A stretch of DNA of 64,000 nt from Flavobacteriales bacterium UBA852 (GCA_002295925.1 DBGO01000016.1:130248-194247), one strand, 5' to 3'; shown: positions 1 through 9,456, numbered from the stretch's first letter. Numbers and translations are program-made. Notes: generated by a model from the sequence alone, not told the origin.

Positions 1-398
1 TCCTCGTCGGGCGATTCTCCAAAAGAGTCAACCAATAACGGATAAGCAGTAGTTTGATTGTAAGGCAAAATATCGACTAATTCAACGAAAAAATACCATT
101 CGTTTAAAAAATCATAAATATAAATGAGTTTATCGCCTTGTTCACTCAAAACTTCGTTAAGATGGGTAGAGTTCATTTGTCTTTGTTGAGTTTCATCGAA
201 AGCAACAATAGGTATTTCTTCCAATTTCTCCCAACTGTCATTTGAAAGGTAAAAGGATGCCGGTTCGGAATTACTCAAATCAAAAGCATCCAATATTGCA
301 TAATGCAATGACTCCAAGTTATCCTTGCTGTCTATTAAAATATCGCGGTAAATGACGTCTTTGTCATCGAGTAAAACTCTAAGTTTAAATACTTGCAT
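1..398 (-). CDS. pRiA4b ORF-3-like protein (partial, 3' end outside window)
   Basis: Read on the minus strand from an ATG at 396-398, the frame stays open for 132 codons to the window edge, so the C-terminus is missing. The protein starts MQVFKLRVLLDD and goes on with a beta-rich segment and an acidic stretch near the edge. This matches the plasmid pRiA4b ORF-3-like family (PF07929), often a stand-alone protein of unknown function in Bacteroidota. An exact TAnnTTTG element (403-410) ends four bases before the ATG, which supports this start. The family call is from memory of the fold pattern and is moderately secure; the function is unknown. Confidence 0.65.
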   Translation of the reverse strand, partial: MQVFKLRVLLDDKDVIYRDILIDSKDNLESLHYAILDAFDLSNSEPASFYLSNDSWEKLEEIPIVAFDETQQRQMNSTHLNEVLSEQGDKLIYIYDFLNEWYFFVELVDILPYNQTTAYPLLVDSFGESPDE

Positions 399-402
399 AA
401 CA

Positions 403-410
403 CAAAGTTA
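403..410 (-). promoter_or_regulatory. -7 promoter element TAACTTTG of the pRiA4b-like gene
   Basis: On the minus strand this reads TAACTTTG, an exact fit to the Bacteroidota -7 consensus TAnnTTTG. A TTG lies 17 bases upstream (428-430), slightly short of the usual 19-21. The element ends four bases before the ATG, so the transcript would begin at or next to the start codon. Confidence 0.5.
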
Positions 411-446
411 TCGAAATTAAATTTAGCACAAATTAAACAGTTACGG

Positions 447-986
447 TTATTTGAAATTGTTTTGGTAATCGTCAAAACTTTTACGGATAATTTCTAAAGC
501 TTTGGCTTTATTTTGGAAATTTTCAATTTTTACCGTCTTGTTTTCCAAGCGTTTGTAATCTTCAAAAAATGCTTTTAGTTCACGCACAAAGTGTGGTGGT
601 AAATCGTCAACATCATTCATATAATTGACACTCATATCATTTGCGGCTACGGCTATAATTTTATCATCGGCTTCACCGTTATCAATCATTTGCATTACAC
701 CTATAACTTTTGCCTCTACAAAGCACATGGGGACAATATCAATTTGCGAAAGCACCAAAATATCCAAGGGGTCTTTATCATCGCAATAAGAACGGGGGAT
801 AAAACCGTAATTAGCCGGATAATATACCGAAGAATACAATACTCTGTCCAATTTAAGCATTCCCGAATCTTTATCCAATTCATATTTGGCGCGCGAAGCT
901 TTTGGAATTTCAATTACTGCATTGACAATTTCCGGCGCTTTGTCGCCATAACTTACCGAATGCCAAGGGTTGAAATTTCTGTTCAT
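447..986 (-). CDS. ppa: inorganic pyrophosphatase (family I)
   Basis: Hydrolyses pyrophosphate to two phosphates in the cytoplasm and so pulls biosynthetic reactions forward. The 179 aa protein has the usual bacterial length. It shows the family I core: the EIPK segment near residue 27, a YYPANYGFIP stretch around residues 56-65, and the metal-binding DDKDPLDILVL motif near residues 69-79. No Shine-Dalgarno site is visible before the ATG, which is normal in this phylum. It stands alone, divergent from the STAS gene at 1099. The assignment is secure. Confidence 0.96.
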   Translation of the reverse strand: MNRNFNPWHSVSYGDKAPEIVNAVIEIPKASRAKYELDKDSGMLKLDRVLYSSVYYPANYGFIPRSYCDDKDPLDILVLSQIDIVPMCFVEAKVIGVMQMIDNGEADDKIIAVAANDMSVNYMNDVDDLPPHFVRELKAFFEDYKRLENKTVKIENFQNKAKALEIIRKSFDDYQNNFK

Positions 987-1049
987 AGTTTAATTTTTTG
1001 CAAAATAAAGCATATCTCTTGTTTTTTATATTAATTCTTAGTGATTTTA

Positions 1050-1078
1050 TTGATTTTTGCCCGAATGTTTTATATTTT
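1050..1078 (+). promoter_or_regulatory. possible promoter of STAS-rnz
   Basis: TTG at 1050-1052, an 18-base spacer, then TATATTTT at 1071-1078, one mismatch from TAnnTTTG. It lies 20 bases before the first ATG. Weak but correctly arranged. Confidence 0.3.
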
Positions 1079-1098
1079 AGCAATCGCAAAGCAATTTT

Positions 1099-1500
1099 AT
1101 GATGAACAAACCGATTTTTACCGAGAAAAAAGAAAAATACACCTACATAAAACCCGAAATTGAAAATTTAAATGCAACCGTGTCGCCAACATTAAAAGCT
1201 ATATTTGTAGATACGGCAAAAAATGGCGAGAAAAGTTTTATTGTTGATTTACAGAATGTTCAATTTTGTGACTCTTCGGGTTTAAGCGCACTGCTTACCG
1301 GCAATCGATTGGCTGAAGAGAATAAGGGCTCTTTTATACTTGCCAATGTCAATCCGCATGTTATGAAGTTGATTATGATTTCGCAGTTGGATAATGTATT
1401 GAAAATTACTCCCACAGTAAATGAAGCCGAAGATATGCTCTATATGGAAGAGCTTGAGCGTGATTTGGATTTTGATATGGATGATTTGGATATAGATTGA
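1099..1500 (+). CDS. STAS-domain protein, anti-sigma-factor-antagonist type
   Basis: 133 aa protein with one STAS domain (about residues 15-110). The central motif reads VQFCDSSGLSALL; the serine of the DSSG loop is the residue phosphorylated by the partner kinase in SpoIIAA-type antagonists. The C-terminal 20 residues are strongly acidic, ending DLDFDMDDLDID, which is an extra tail. No anti-sigma kinase or sigma gene is nearby, so the partner is unknown. RNase Z starts four bases after the stop, so the two are probably cotranscribed. Two consecutive ATGs open the frame (1099 and 1102) and either could be used. Confidence 0.8.
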   Translation: MMNKPIFTEKKEKYTYIKPEIENLNATVSPTLKAIFVDTAKNGEKSFIVDLQNVQFCDSSGLSALLTGNRLAEENKGSFILANVNPHVMKLIMISQLDNVLKITPTVNEAEDMLYMEELERDLDFDMDDLDID

Positions 1501-1504
1501 GAAT

Positions 1505-2416
1505 ATGGCATTTAGAGTGTTAATTTTAGGATGCGGATCAGCCATTCCGACTTCTCGCAGACATCCCAGTGCACAAATAGTATCGGTAGATGAAAAGTAT
1601 TATTTGATAGATTGTGGCGAAGGTACGCAAAGCCGGTTAAGGGAAAATAAAATTAAATTTCAACGGATAGAACAAATTTTTATTTCACACTTGCATGGCG
1701 ACCATTATTTGGGTTTGATAGGTTTGTTGCAAACTATGCATTTATTGGGAAGAACAAAGCCAATTACTGTTTTTGCACCCGGCGGATTGAAAAAAATTAT
1801 TGACACACATTTTGAAATTTCCGGGCATCATATCAATTACCCTTTAACCATTGAAACGGTTGATACCGAAAAACACCTGAAGATATTTGAAGACACTAAA
1901 ATAGAAGTGTATTCTTTGCCTTTAGACCATCGGGTTCCTTGTAGTGGATATTTAATTAAAGAAAAACAAAAATTGCCGCATCTGAACATTGAAAAAATAA
2001 AAGCATTAAATATTCCGGTTGCTTATTTCAACAGCATTAAAAACGGAAAAGACTACCAAATGCCGGATGGAACCATTATAAAAAATGAAGAATTAACCTT
2101 GCCTGCCGAAAAATCCAAATCTTATGCCTATTGCAGTGATACCGCTTATTACGAACCATTAATTGAACAAATAAAAAATACCGACACCTTATATCACGAA
2201 GCTACATTTACCGACGAATTATCGGACAGAGCATTGCAAACCAAACACAGCACAGCAAAACAAGCGGCAACAATTGCTTTTAAATCTAATGTAAAACAAT
2301 TGATTTTAGGGCATTTCTCTAATCGCTATGCACAATTGACCAATCATTTGGCAGAAGCCAAAGAAATTTTTGAAAATCCTTTGTTAGCCGAAGAAGGTAA
2401 ATGGTTCGATGTTTAG
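1505..2416 (+). CDS. rnz: ribonuclease Z
   Basis: Zinc-dependent endonuclease of the metallo-beta-lactamase fold that trims tRNA 3' ends. The 303 aa length is typical of the short bacterial form. The metal-binding motif HLHGDH is at residues 62-67. Further expected elements are LDHRVPCSGY near residue 140, the YCSDT metal ligand around 217, the exosite-type helix, and the HST and LGHFSNRY motifs toward the C-terminus. It follows the STAS gene with four bases between them. The assignment is secure. Confidence 0.95.
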   Translation: MAFRVLILGCGSAIPTSRRHPSAQIVSVDEKYYLIDCGEGTQSRLRENKIKFQRIEQIFISHLHGDHYLGLIGLLQTMHLLGRTKPITVFAPGGLKKIIDTHFEISGHHINYPLTIETVDTEKHLKIFEDTKIEVYSLPLDHRVPCSGYLIKEKQKLPHLNIEKIKALNIPVAYFNSIKNGKDYQMPDGTIIKNEELTLPAEKSKSYAYCSDTAYYEPLIEQIKNTDTLYHEATFTDELSDRALQTKHSTAKQAATIAFKSNVKQLILGHFSNRYAQLTNHLAEAKEIFENPLLAEEGKWFDV

Positions 2417-2480
2417 TTTTATTCACAATAAAATCTTCATAACATTGTTAAATAACATTAACAAATAAATACAATTGAAA

Positions 2481-2488
2481 TACTTTTG
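2481..2488 (+). promoter_or_regulatory. -7 promoter element TACTTTTG before bamD
   Basis: Exact match to TAnnTTTG, ending 15 bases before the ATG at 2504. No TTG sits at the canonical distance upstream. It also argues against using the in-frame TTG at 2486, which overlaps the element. Confidence 0.45.
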
Positions 2489-2503
2489 TATTTTTGTCGG
2501 CCT

Positions 2504-3319
2504 ATGTTGAAAAACCTTAAATATCCTCTGTTGCTTGCTTTTATTTCGCTGATTTTATATTCGTGCAGTGAATATCAGCAAATATTAAAATCAAACAATT
2601 TACAGCTTAAATACGAAGCAGCAATTAAATATTACGAACAAGAAAAATACTACAAAGCCAGTCCGTTATTCGAAGAGTTGATTCCCTTATGGAGAGGAAC
2701 GCAAAAAGGGCAGGAGGTATATTACTACTATTGTTATTGCAATTATTACCAAGGATATTATGCCGTTGCGGCTTATCACTTTAAAAAATTTGCCAAAACT
2801 TATCCAAATTCGGAACACGCCGAAGAGTGCTATTTTATGAACGGCTACTGCAACTACATAATGTCGCCGTCCCCAACACTCGACCAAACTAATACCTATC
2901 ACGCTATTGACGAATTGCAGTTATTTGCCAATCATTACCCTAATTCAAACCTTGTTGATTCTTGCAATGCATTAATTGATAAGTTGCGCGATAAATTGGA
3001 AACCAAAGCCTATTTAAATGCCAAATTGTACCACAAAACGATGTATTACAAATCGGCAATTGTGGCGCTAAACAATGTATTGAAAGATTACCCCAACAGT
3101 AAACACAAAAAAGAAATTTTATTTTTAATTTTGGACTCAAATTACCGCTTGGCAATAAACAGTGTGGAATCCAAAAAACAAGAAAGAATAAAAAATACAA
3201 TAGAAGCTTATTATAAATTCGTAGATTTGTATTCCGGTAAAGAACCGGATGAATATTTAGACAAAGCAGAAAATATTTATAAAAAAATAATTGAGTTAAA
3301 AGAACAAACAAACAGTTAG
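2504..3319 (+). CDS. bamD: outer membrane assembly lipoprotein BamD
   Basis: Outer-membrane lipoprotein of the BAM complex that helps insert beta-barrel proteins. I place the start at ATG 2504 (271 aa), because an upstream TTG at 2486 would put charged residues before the signal peptide and overlaps a promoter element. The N-terminus MLKNLKYPLL followed by LILYSCSEY is a lipoprotein signal with the lipobox cysteine at about residue 22. The rest is TPR-like helices, including motifs such as YYKASPLFEEL and TYPNSEHAEECYF. Followed two bases later by rpoZ, an order conserved in Bacteroidota. Confidence 0.9.
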   Translation: MLKNLKYPLLLAFISLILYSCSEYQQILKSNNLQLKYEAAIKYYEQEKYYKASPLFEELIPLWRGTQKGQEVYYYYCYCNYYQGYYAVAAYHFKKFAKTYPNSEHAEECYFMNGYCNYIMSPSPTLDQTNTYHAIDELQLFANHYPNSNLVDSCNALIDKLRDKLETKAYLNAKLYHKTMYYKSAIVALNNVLKDYPNSKHKKEILFLILDSNYRLAINSVESKKQERIKNTIEAYYKFVDLYSGKEPDEYLDKAENIYKKIIELKEQTNS

Positions 3320-3321
3320 TT

Positions 3322-3648
3322 ATGAATTTCAGAAACACAAACGCTGCAACAACAACTATCCCGAGAGATTTAAATGATTTTACCAAAGAAACGGGAAACA
3401 TTTATGAATCATTGGTTATCATCTCAAAAAGAGCTAACCAAATTGCTGTTGAAATGAAAGAAGAGTTGCATCAAAAACTCAACGAATTTGCTTCTAATGT
3501 TGATAACTTGGAAGAAATTTTCGAAAATCGTGAACAAATTGAAGTTTCACGTTTTTATGAAAGATTGCCAAAACCAACAGCCATTGCTCTTCAAGAATTT
3601 TTAGAAGGTAAAATTACTTGGAGATATCCCGAAGAAAACAAAAAATAA
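3322..3648 (+). CDS. rpoZ: DNA-directed RNA polymerase omega subunit, Bacteroidota type
   Basis: 108 aa protein matching the divergent omega subunit of Bacteroidota. The N-terminal TTTIPRDL and the helix NIYESLVIISKRANQIA correspond to the region that clamps the beta-prime C-terminus in omega. The C-terminal half is helical and acidic. Position between bamD and coaBC is the usual place for this subunit in the phylum, which strengthens a call that would be modest on sequence alone. Confidence 0.82.
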   Translation: MNFRNTNAATTTIPRDLNDFTKETGNIYESLVIISKRANQIAVEMKEELHQKLNEFASNVDNLEEIFENREQIEVSRFYERLPKPTAIALQEFLEGKITWRYPEENKK

Positions 3649-3663
3649 TCAACGCTTTACAAT

Positions 3664-4869
3664 ATGAAATTAAGCGGCAAAAAAATATTGCTTGGCATTA
3701 CAGGTAGTATTGCCGCTTACAAAACAACATACCTCGTAAGAGATTTAATAAAAGCCGGAGCCGAAGTGAAAATAATCGCATCGCCTTCGGCTTTGGAGTT
3801 TGTAACACCGCTAACCTTGTCAACATTATCTAAAAATCCTGTACTTAGCGAATATGCCAACACTTCTACAGGAGAATGGAACAATCACGTAGAACTGGGC
3901 TTGTGGGCAGATTTAATGCTTATAGCACCGGCAACAGCAAACACTTTGGCAAAAATGGCACACGGCATTTGCGATAATTTATTGATAGCAACCTGGCTCT
4001 CTGCACGTTGCCCCGTTTGGGTTGCGCCGGCTATGGATTTGGATATGTTTAGTCATTTTACAACTCAAAACAATCTGAATATTCTTAAAAAAAACAATAT
4101 TACCATTTTGGAGCCGGATAGTGGGGAATTAGCCAGCGGATTGACAGGGAAGGGGCGAATGCAAGAAACAGAAGATATTCTCAATCAAATTATTGATTAT
4201 TTCACAAAAGATAAACCTTTAAAAGGGAAAACGGTTCTTATTACTGCCGGACCAACTTATGAAAAGCTTGACCCAGTTCGATTTATAGGGAATTTTTCAA
4301 GCGGAAAAATGGGGTTTGCTTTAGCTGAAAAAGCCGCCGAATTGGGCGCAAAAGTGATACTTATATCCGGTCCGGTAAATGTTATGGAAAAACATTCTAA
4401 CATTAATAGAATAAATGTAGTGAGTGCAGATGATATGTTTTATGCCGTACAAGAGCATTTTCCACAATCGAATATTTTCATATCAGCTGCTGCAGTTGCC
4501 GATTACAAACCCGAAAATCAAGCCAATGACAAAATAAAAAAATCGGATGACCGTTTAACACTGACATTAACCAAAAACAAAGATATTCTGAAACATTTCG
4601 GAAACAATAAAAGTCCTAATCAAGTAGTCGTGGGGTTTGCCCTTGAAACCTCAAATGAACAAGAAAACGCATTAAAAAAATTACTATCCAAAAATGCCGA
4701 TATGATTGTTCTCAATTCATTAAACGACAAAGGGGCTGGTTTTCAATCCGACACCAATAAAATTTCTATTCTTTTTAAAGATGGAAAAACGAAGCAATTC
4801 CCTTTAAAAACAAAAATTGAAGTGGCTAATGATATTTTAAACGAAATAATTACTCTTATTCAAAAATGA
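3664..4869 (+). CDS. coaBC: bifunctional phosphopantothenoylcysteine decarboxylase / phosphopantothenate-cysteine ligase
   Basis: Catalyses two steps of coenzyme A synthesis: ligation of cysteine to 4'-phosphopantothenate, then FMN-dependent decarboxylation. 401 aa, full length. The CoaC half (about 1-185) shows the flavin-domain start GKKILLGITGSIAAYK, the active-site His in WNNHVELG and the PATANT substrate-clamp motif. The CoaB half (about 190-400) shows ITAGPTYEKLDPVRFIGN, SSGKMG, AAVADYKP and the lysine-rich NDKIKK motif. Its stop overlaps the DUF4835 ATG by four bases. The assignment is secure. Confidence 0.96.
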   Translation: MKLSGKKILLGITGSIAAYKTTYLVRDLIKAGAEVKIIASPSALEFVTPLTLSTLSKNPVLSEYANTSTGEWNNHVELGLWADLMLIAPATANTLAKMAHGICDNLLIATWLSARCPVWVAPAMDLDMFSHFTTQNNLNILKKNNITILEPDSGELASGLTGKGRMQETEDILNQIIDYFTKDKPLKGKTVLITAGPTYEKLDPVRFIGNFSSGKMGFALAEKAAELGAKVILISGPVNVMEKHSNINRINVVSADDMFYAVQEHFPQSNIFISAAAVADYKPENQANDKIKKSDDRLTLTLTKNKDILKHFGNNKSPNQVVVGFALETSNEQENALKKLLSKNADMIVLNSLNDKGAGFQSDTNKISILFKDGKTKQFPLKTKIEVANDILNEIITLIQK

Positions 4870-5765
4870 AACAATTTATTTACATAGCAATTATTTTGCT
4901 TAACGCATTAACGGTTGTAAATGCACAAGAACTTAATTGCTCGGTTGAAGTCAATGCAACTCAAGTGCAAAGTGGAACAAATGTTACGGTTTACGACAAT
5001 TTGCAAAAAGCAATCTACCAATTTATGAATAACCGTAAATGGACCAACGATATTTTTCAAAATGACGAGCGTATTGAATGCAGCATTTTAATTAATATTA
5101 CCAAGCAAGAATCACAAAATCAGTTTACCGCGACTTTACAAATACAAAGCCGCCGACCGGTTTACAACACTTCTTATTATTCGCCAGTAATCAGTTTTAA
5201 GGATGATAATTTCAGCTTTACTTACAATGAGTTTGAACGTTTGGAGTTTAATATGAATACGTTTACATCCAACCTTACATCGGTATTGGCATTTTACGCT
5301 TATTTGGTCATCGGGTACGATTATGATACTTTTTCCGAAAAAGGAGGAATAGAATATTTTGAGAAAGCCCAAACCATAGTAAATAATGCGCAAAGCTCAT
5401 CTTTCCCCGGTTGGAAATCTACCGAATCGGACGACAACCGCTATTGGATAGTTTCGATTCTTTTAAATGGCGCTTACGATGATTATCATACTGCACTATA
5501 TAAATACCATCGCTTGGGGATGGATATTATGCAACAAGATATAGAGAAGGGGAGAAAAGAAATTTTGGAAAGTTTGAAATTGTTGGAAAAAGTACATCAA
5601 AGAAAATACAACAATGTTATTCTTCGCATCTTTTTTAATGCAAAAGTAAATGAATTGGTAGAAATTTTCAAAAAAGCACCGGCTGATGAAAAGAAAGAAG
5701 CCTACCAAATCTTAACCAAAATTAACGCCACGAACTCAAATCAATACAACAAAATTTTGAAGTAG
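4866..5765 (+). CDS. DUF4835 exported protein
   Basis: 299 aa protein with an N-terminal signal peptide (hydrophobic to about residue 19, cleavage after VVNAQ). It matches DUF4835, a family of unknown function found almost only in Bacteroidota and usually placed between coaBC and recN, as here. Visible features are FQNDERIECSILINI early and a WTNDIF motif; the C-terminal half is helical. The ATG overlaps the coaBC stop by four bases (ATGA) and its own stop overlaps the recN GTG, so translation is probably coupled through the block. Likely periplasmic or outer-membrane associated; role unknown. Confidence 0.82.
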   Translation: MKQFIYIAIILLNALTVVNAQELNCSVEVNATQVQSGTNVTVYDNLQKAIYQFMNNRKWTNDIFQNDERIECSILINITKQESQNQFTATLQIQSRRPVYNTSYYSPVISFKDDNFSFTYNEFERLEFNMNTFTSNLTSVLAFYAYLVIGYDYDTFSEKGGIEYFEKAQTIVNNAQSSSFPGWKSTESDDNRYWIVSILLNGAYDDYHTALYKYHRLGMDIMQQDIEKGRKEILESLKLLEKVHQRKYNNVILRIFFNAKVNELVEIFKKAPADEKKEAYQILTKINATNSNQYNKILK

Positions 5766-7423
5766 TGTTAAAGCATCTTAAAATACAAAATTATGCTTTA
5801 ATAGAGTCAGTAGAGATGACCTTGGATAAAGGATTTTCTGTCATTACAGGCGAAACCGGCGCCGGAAAATCCATTTTACTCGGAGCCCTTAATTTGTTGT
5901 TGGGCAAAAGAGCCGACACCAATTTGTTAAAAGACAGCGATAAAAAAACAATTATAGAAGGTGAATTTGATTTGTCCGATTATGATTTAAAATCCGTTTT
6001 TGAAAAAATAGATGCCGATTACGACACGCAAACATTTATTCGACGGGAAATTTTGCCATCGGGCAAAACACGTGCATTTATCAACGATACACCGGTCAAT
6101 TTAAACCAATTAAAAGAACTCACCGGACATTTGATTGATATTCACAGTCAGTTTGCAACATACGATTTATTCAACACCGACAAGCAGTTGCAAATTGTTA
6201 CCGATTATGCCGTTGCCAACAAAGAACTCGAGGCATATAAAAAACTATACAAAGCATATAAAGTGCTTCAAAAAGAAATTTCAGTTTTAGAAGAAGAATT
6301 TTCGCAAATTCAACAAGAAAAAGATTATTTGGAATTTCTGTTAAACGAACTCGAAGAAGCCAATTTATCCGAAATAGAGTCGCTCGATTTACTCGAAAAT
6401 CGCATCAACGAATTGGCCAATGCACAAGAAATAAAAGAAACACTCTATCGTTTAAGTGATAATTTTACTGAAAACGAATTATCAGTTGATAATCAAATAA
6501 TTGAACAAAAAAATAACGTTGCAAAAATCAGCAATTACACCATCCAACTCAACGACTTACATCAACGACTAAATGCATTGCAAATAGAAATTCAAGACAT
6601 TGCATCAGAAGCTGTATCAATAGCTGAAAATATTGAAGACAACCCCGAATTATTGAACGAATTACAGCAAAAGCAATTTACCGTTGAAAAACTGTTAAAA
6701 AAACACTTTTGCAACACAATTGATGAGTTAAAAAGCAAAGAGGAAGAAATTGCCGATAAATTATTGAAATTCATTCATTCGGATAAAATTATCGAGGATA
6801 AAAAAGTTGAGTTAAAATCCATAGAAAATAAACTAAAAGAAACTGCCGAAAAATTATCAAATAAAAGGAGAGAGGGCGCACAAAAATTAGCAGTTGAAAT
6901 TCAAAATCTATTAAAACAAATAGGTATTCCAAACGCACAATTTCAAATCAAAGCAACCAATTTAAGCGATTTTACAGAAAATGGGACAGATGCTGTTGAA
7001 TTCTATTTTTCGGCCAACAAAGGAAAAAAAGTGCAACCGCTAAAACAAATTGCCTCCGGCGGAGAGTTATCACGTGTCATGTTGGCATTAAAAAAAATAG
7101 AATCGGACAAAAAACATTTGCCAACCTTAATTTTTGACGAAATTGACACAGGTGTTTCCGGCGAAGTAAGTGACAAAATAGGGGATTTACTTCAAAAAAC
7201 AGCCCATAAATCTCAACTCATCTGCATTACACACTCACCACAAGTAGCCTCAAAAGCTGCGCATCATTGGTTTGTGTTCAAAGAAACTGTTGATAATCAA
7301 ACCGTTTCTCGATTAAAGAAATTAAATAACACTGAACGAGTAAACGAAATTGCCAAAATGCTTAGCGGAAATAAAATCACACAAACCGCCATTGAACACG
7401 CCAAAAATTTGCTTGTTCAATAA
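5765..7423 (+). CDS. recN: DNA repair protein RecN
   Basis: SMC-like ATPase that acts in double-strand-break repair. 552 aa, normal length. Walker A is GETGAGKS (residues 29-36). A coiled-coil arm spans about 150-370. The ABC signature ASGGELSRVMLAL and Walker B LIFDEIDTGVSG lie in the C-terminal part. The start is a GTG at 5765 that shares its G with the preceding TAG stop; no ATG fits the N-terminus MLKHLKIQNYALIE. The assignment is secure, the start is well supported by the conserved N-terminus. Confidence 0.95.
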   Translation: MLKHLKIQNYALIESVEMTLDKGFSVITGETGAGKSILLGALNLLLGKRADTNLLKDSDKKTIIEGEFDLSDYDLKSVFEKIDADYDTQTFIRREILPSGKTRAFINDTPVNLNQLKELTGHLIDIHSQFATYDLFNTDKQLQIVTDYAVANKELEAYKKLYKAYKVLQKEISVLEEEFSQIQQEKDYLEFLLNELEEANLSEIESLDLLENRINELANAQEIKETLYRLSDNFTENELSVDNQIIEQKNNVAKISNYTIQLNDLHQRLNALQIEIQDIASEAVSIAENIEDNPELLNELQQKQFTVEKLLKKHFCNTIDELKSKEEEIADKLLKFIHSDKIIEDKKVELKSIENKLKETAEKLSNKRREGAQKLAVEIQNLLKQIGIPNAQFQIKATNLSDFTENGTDAVEFYFSANKGKKVQPLKQIASGGELSRVMLALKKIESDKKHLPTLIFDEIDTGVSGEVSDKIGDLLQKTAHKSQLICITHSPQVASKAAHHWFVFKETVDNQTVSRLKKLNNTERVNEIAKMLSGNKITQTAIEHAKNLLVQ

Positions 7424-7463
7424 AAATATTGATATTTGTCATACAAAATAAAAATATAAAACT

Positions 7464-8276
7464 ATGTCTACAAATCTATTAAAAGGGAAAAAAGGAATTA
7501 TATTCGGAGCATTGAACGAACAATCAATTGCTTGGAAAGTTGCTGAAAGAGCTTACGAAGAAGGAGCTGAGTTTCTTCTCACAAATGCCCCTGTAGCAAT
7601 GCGTATGGGCGAAATCAATAAATTAGCCGAAAAATGTAATACAGAAGTAATTCCTGCAGATGCTACAAAAGTTGAAGATTTGGAAAATTTACTGAATGCC
7701 GCTAAAGAAAAATTCGGAGGAGTAGATTTTATCTTGCATTCCATCGGAATGTCGCCAAATGTCAGAAAAGGAAAAAAATATACCGATTTAAACTACAATT
7801 ATTACAACACAACACTTGATGTTTCTGCAATATCACTACATAAGTTATTGCAAACAGCAATGAAATTGGATGCTATCAACGAATGGGGGTCTGTAGTTGC
7901 CTTAACTTACATTGCCGCACAGCGAATTTTCCCTGATTATGGTGATATGGCTGATGCCAAATCATTATTGGAATCTATTGCCAGAGGAATGGGATATCAT
8001 TATGGAGTAAAGAAAAAAGTGCGAGTAAACACCGTTTCGCAATCACCAACAATGACAACAGCTGGAAGTGGTGTCGGCGGTTTTGACGCATTTATGAATT
8101 ATGCCGAAGATATGTCGCCGTTAGGCAATGCGCCGGCTTTGGATTGCGCCAATTATTGCATCACATTATTTTCCGATTTAACAAAGTATGTAACCATGCA
8201 AAATCTTTTCCACGACGGAGGATTCAGTAAAACCGGTGTAAGTGAAAAAGTAATGGATAAATTCAGAAATGAATAA
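7464..8276 (+). CDS. fabI: enoyl-[acyl-carrier-protein] reductase (NADH)
   Basis: Last reductive step of type II fatty acid elongation. The 270 aa Rossmann protein begins LLKGKKGIIFGALNEQSIAW, with the FabI form of the nucleotide-binding loop. The catalytic pair is in the Y-x6-K pattern YGDMADAK. SQSPTMTTAGSGVGGF is the substrate-binding loop region. It is a single gene ended by a strong terminator at 8302 and marks the left border of the accessory block. A GATATTTG at 7431-7438 (one mismatch from the -7 consensus) may be its promoter. Confidence 0.95.
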   Translation: MSTNLLKGKKGIIFGALNEQSIAWKVAERAYEEGAEFLLTNAPVAMRMGEINKLAEKCNTEVIPADATKVEDLENLLNAAKEKFGGVDFILHSIGMSPNVRKGKKYTDLNYNYYNTTLDVSAISLHKLLQTAMKLDAINEWGSVVALTYIAAQRIFPDYGDMADAKSLLESIARGMGYHYGVKKKVRVNTVSQSPTMTTAGSGVGGFDAFMNYAEDMSPLGNAPALDCANYCITLFSDLTKYVTMQNLFHDGGFSKTGVSEKVMDKFRNE

Positions 8277-8301
8277 TAAAACCGATAAAATACTACAAAT
8301 T

Positions 8302-8330
8302 AGCCTTATCTGTATAGATAGGGCTTTTTT
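8302..8330 (+). terminator. intrinsic terminator of fabI
   Basis: A 10 bp stem (8302-8311 with 8316-8325, one G-U pair) around a GTAT loop, followed by a run of T. It lies 25 bases after the fabI stop and separates it from the convergent hmu-like locus. Confidence 0.88.
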
Positions 8331-8493
8331 ATTAATTTGAATTACCTCTATTTAACATAATAATAATTATGGGTTTTAATTATTTTAAAAATAATAAACA
8401 TTTATAGTTTATTTAAAAGAATATTAAAAATACAACTTGTCAGAATTTGTTATGTTAAGTCATTAATAATTATTAGTGTGTAAAACTAATTTT

Positions 8494-9456
8494 TTACAAT
8501 TCTTGAAACTCAAATATAGGATTCCCTTTATTACCATATTTATCATAAAAATCTATAAAGTGAAATTTGTAATATTTTCCATCTACACTTTTAATAATAT
8601 AATTTTTGTTGCTGAAAATAATATATTGATTTTCATCAAAATTATATTCTTTCCAGTTATAACCTATAGTATTTATATTGTTAGAAAAAGTATAATTGTC
8701 AATATCATCAAAAGAAATATCATTAAAATCTTCGTTAAATACTTGTGCAACCTGAACAAGATATCTATTAATTAAACAACCGGTTACCAAATAGTTTGTA
8801 CCATCGTTGTTAAAATAATGAGTATATTGCGTAAATAATAAATCCCAGTTTTGTTTTGGTGGTTCAATCGTTACTTCATTTCCTAAAAATGAAAGATATT
8901 TAAAATTATACAATGTATCTTTTGTGATGTTTAAAGAGATATCATTTGTGCCATTTATATCTGCAAATCGGATAGTATATTTGTTAGATAAATAGTTTGT
9001 TACGGAAAATTTAACAAAACCCAAATGTACACCTTGTTCGTCATACCCCCTATCAATAACATAAATATCGTTTACATTCCAATTCCCTATGGCTGTACTG
9101 TCTAAATTTCCTGAAGGCATGTCAATTTTAAAATCCAATCCGGCTGTATCAGTTACCGATGAAAAATCTGATGCATTTGTTTTAGCGGCTTTCATGAATT
9201 TAGCGGTGTTCAAAATTATATTGTTGCTACTGCTGCTACAATCAAATGCAATATCCCAGTCTGTTTTATAATTTTGACTCACTACTTTGTTTTCTTTTAA
9301 ACTAAAAAATACTTGAAATTTATAATCAGAATCAAGGTTTACAGAATTAACGATTACATCACCGGGTTGATGTGGAGTTATTGGAATTTCTTGTTTTTCG
9401 CATGATGCAAAAAACAGAATTGAACTTATACCTAATATCGATTTAAAATTAATCAT
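8494..9456 (-). CDS. HmuY-family lipoprotein (heme-binding candidate)
   Basis: 320 aa exported lipoprotein; the signal ends ILFFASC with the lipid-bearing cysteine at residue 19. The mature part has the repeated pattern of HmuY-like hemophores: WDIAF near residue 67, a second WDLLFTQY around 205, IGYNWKEY, and a C-terminal YYKFHF strand. HmuY of Porphyromonas binds heme and hands it to the receptor HmuR. Here the gene overlaps the end of the TonB receptor gene by eight bases, so they form a receptor/lipoprotein pair. It is clearly paralogous to the product at 14350-15597. Heme as ligand is inferred from family and context. Confidence 0.82.
   Translation of the reverse strand: MINFKSILGISSILFFASCEKQEIPITPHQPGDVIVNSVNLDSDYKFQVFFSLKENKVVSQNYKTDWDIAFDCSSSSNNIILNTAKFMKAAKTNASDFSSVTDTAGLDFKIDMPSGNLDSTAIGNWNVNDIYVIDRGYDEQGVHLGFVKFSVTNYLSNKYTIRFADINGTNDISLNITKDTLYNFKYLSFLGNEVTIEPPKQNWDLLFTQYTHYFNNDGTNYLVTGCLINRYLVQVAQVFNEDFNDISFDDIDNYTFSNNINTIGYNWKEYNFDENQYIIFSNKNYIIKSVDGKYYKFHFIDFYDKYGNKGNPIFEFQEL

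Noticed and set aside
8476..8775. Plus-strand frame of 99 codons over the HmuY lipoprotein gene
   Set aside because: Composition is a shadow of AT-rich coding DNA on the minus strand; no recognisable protein or start context.
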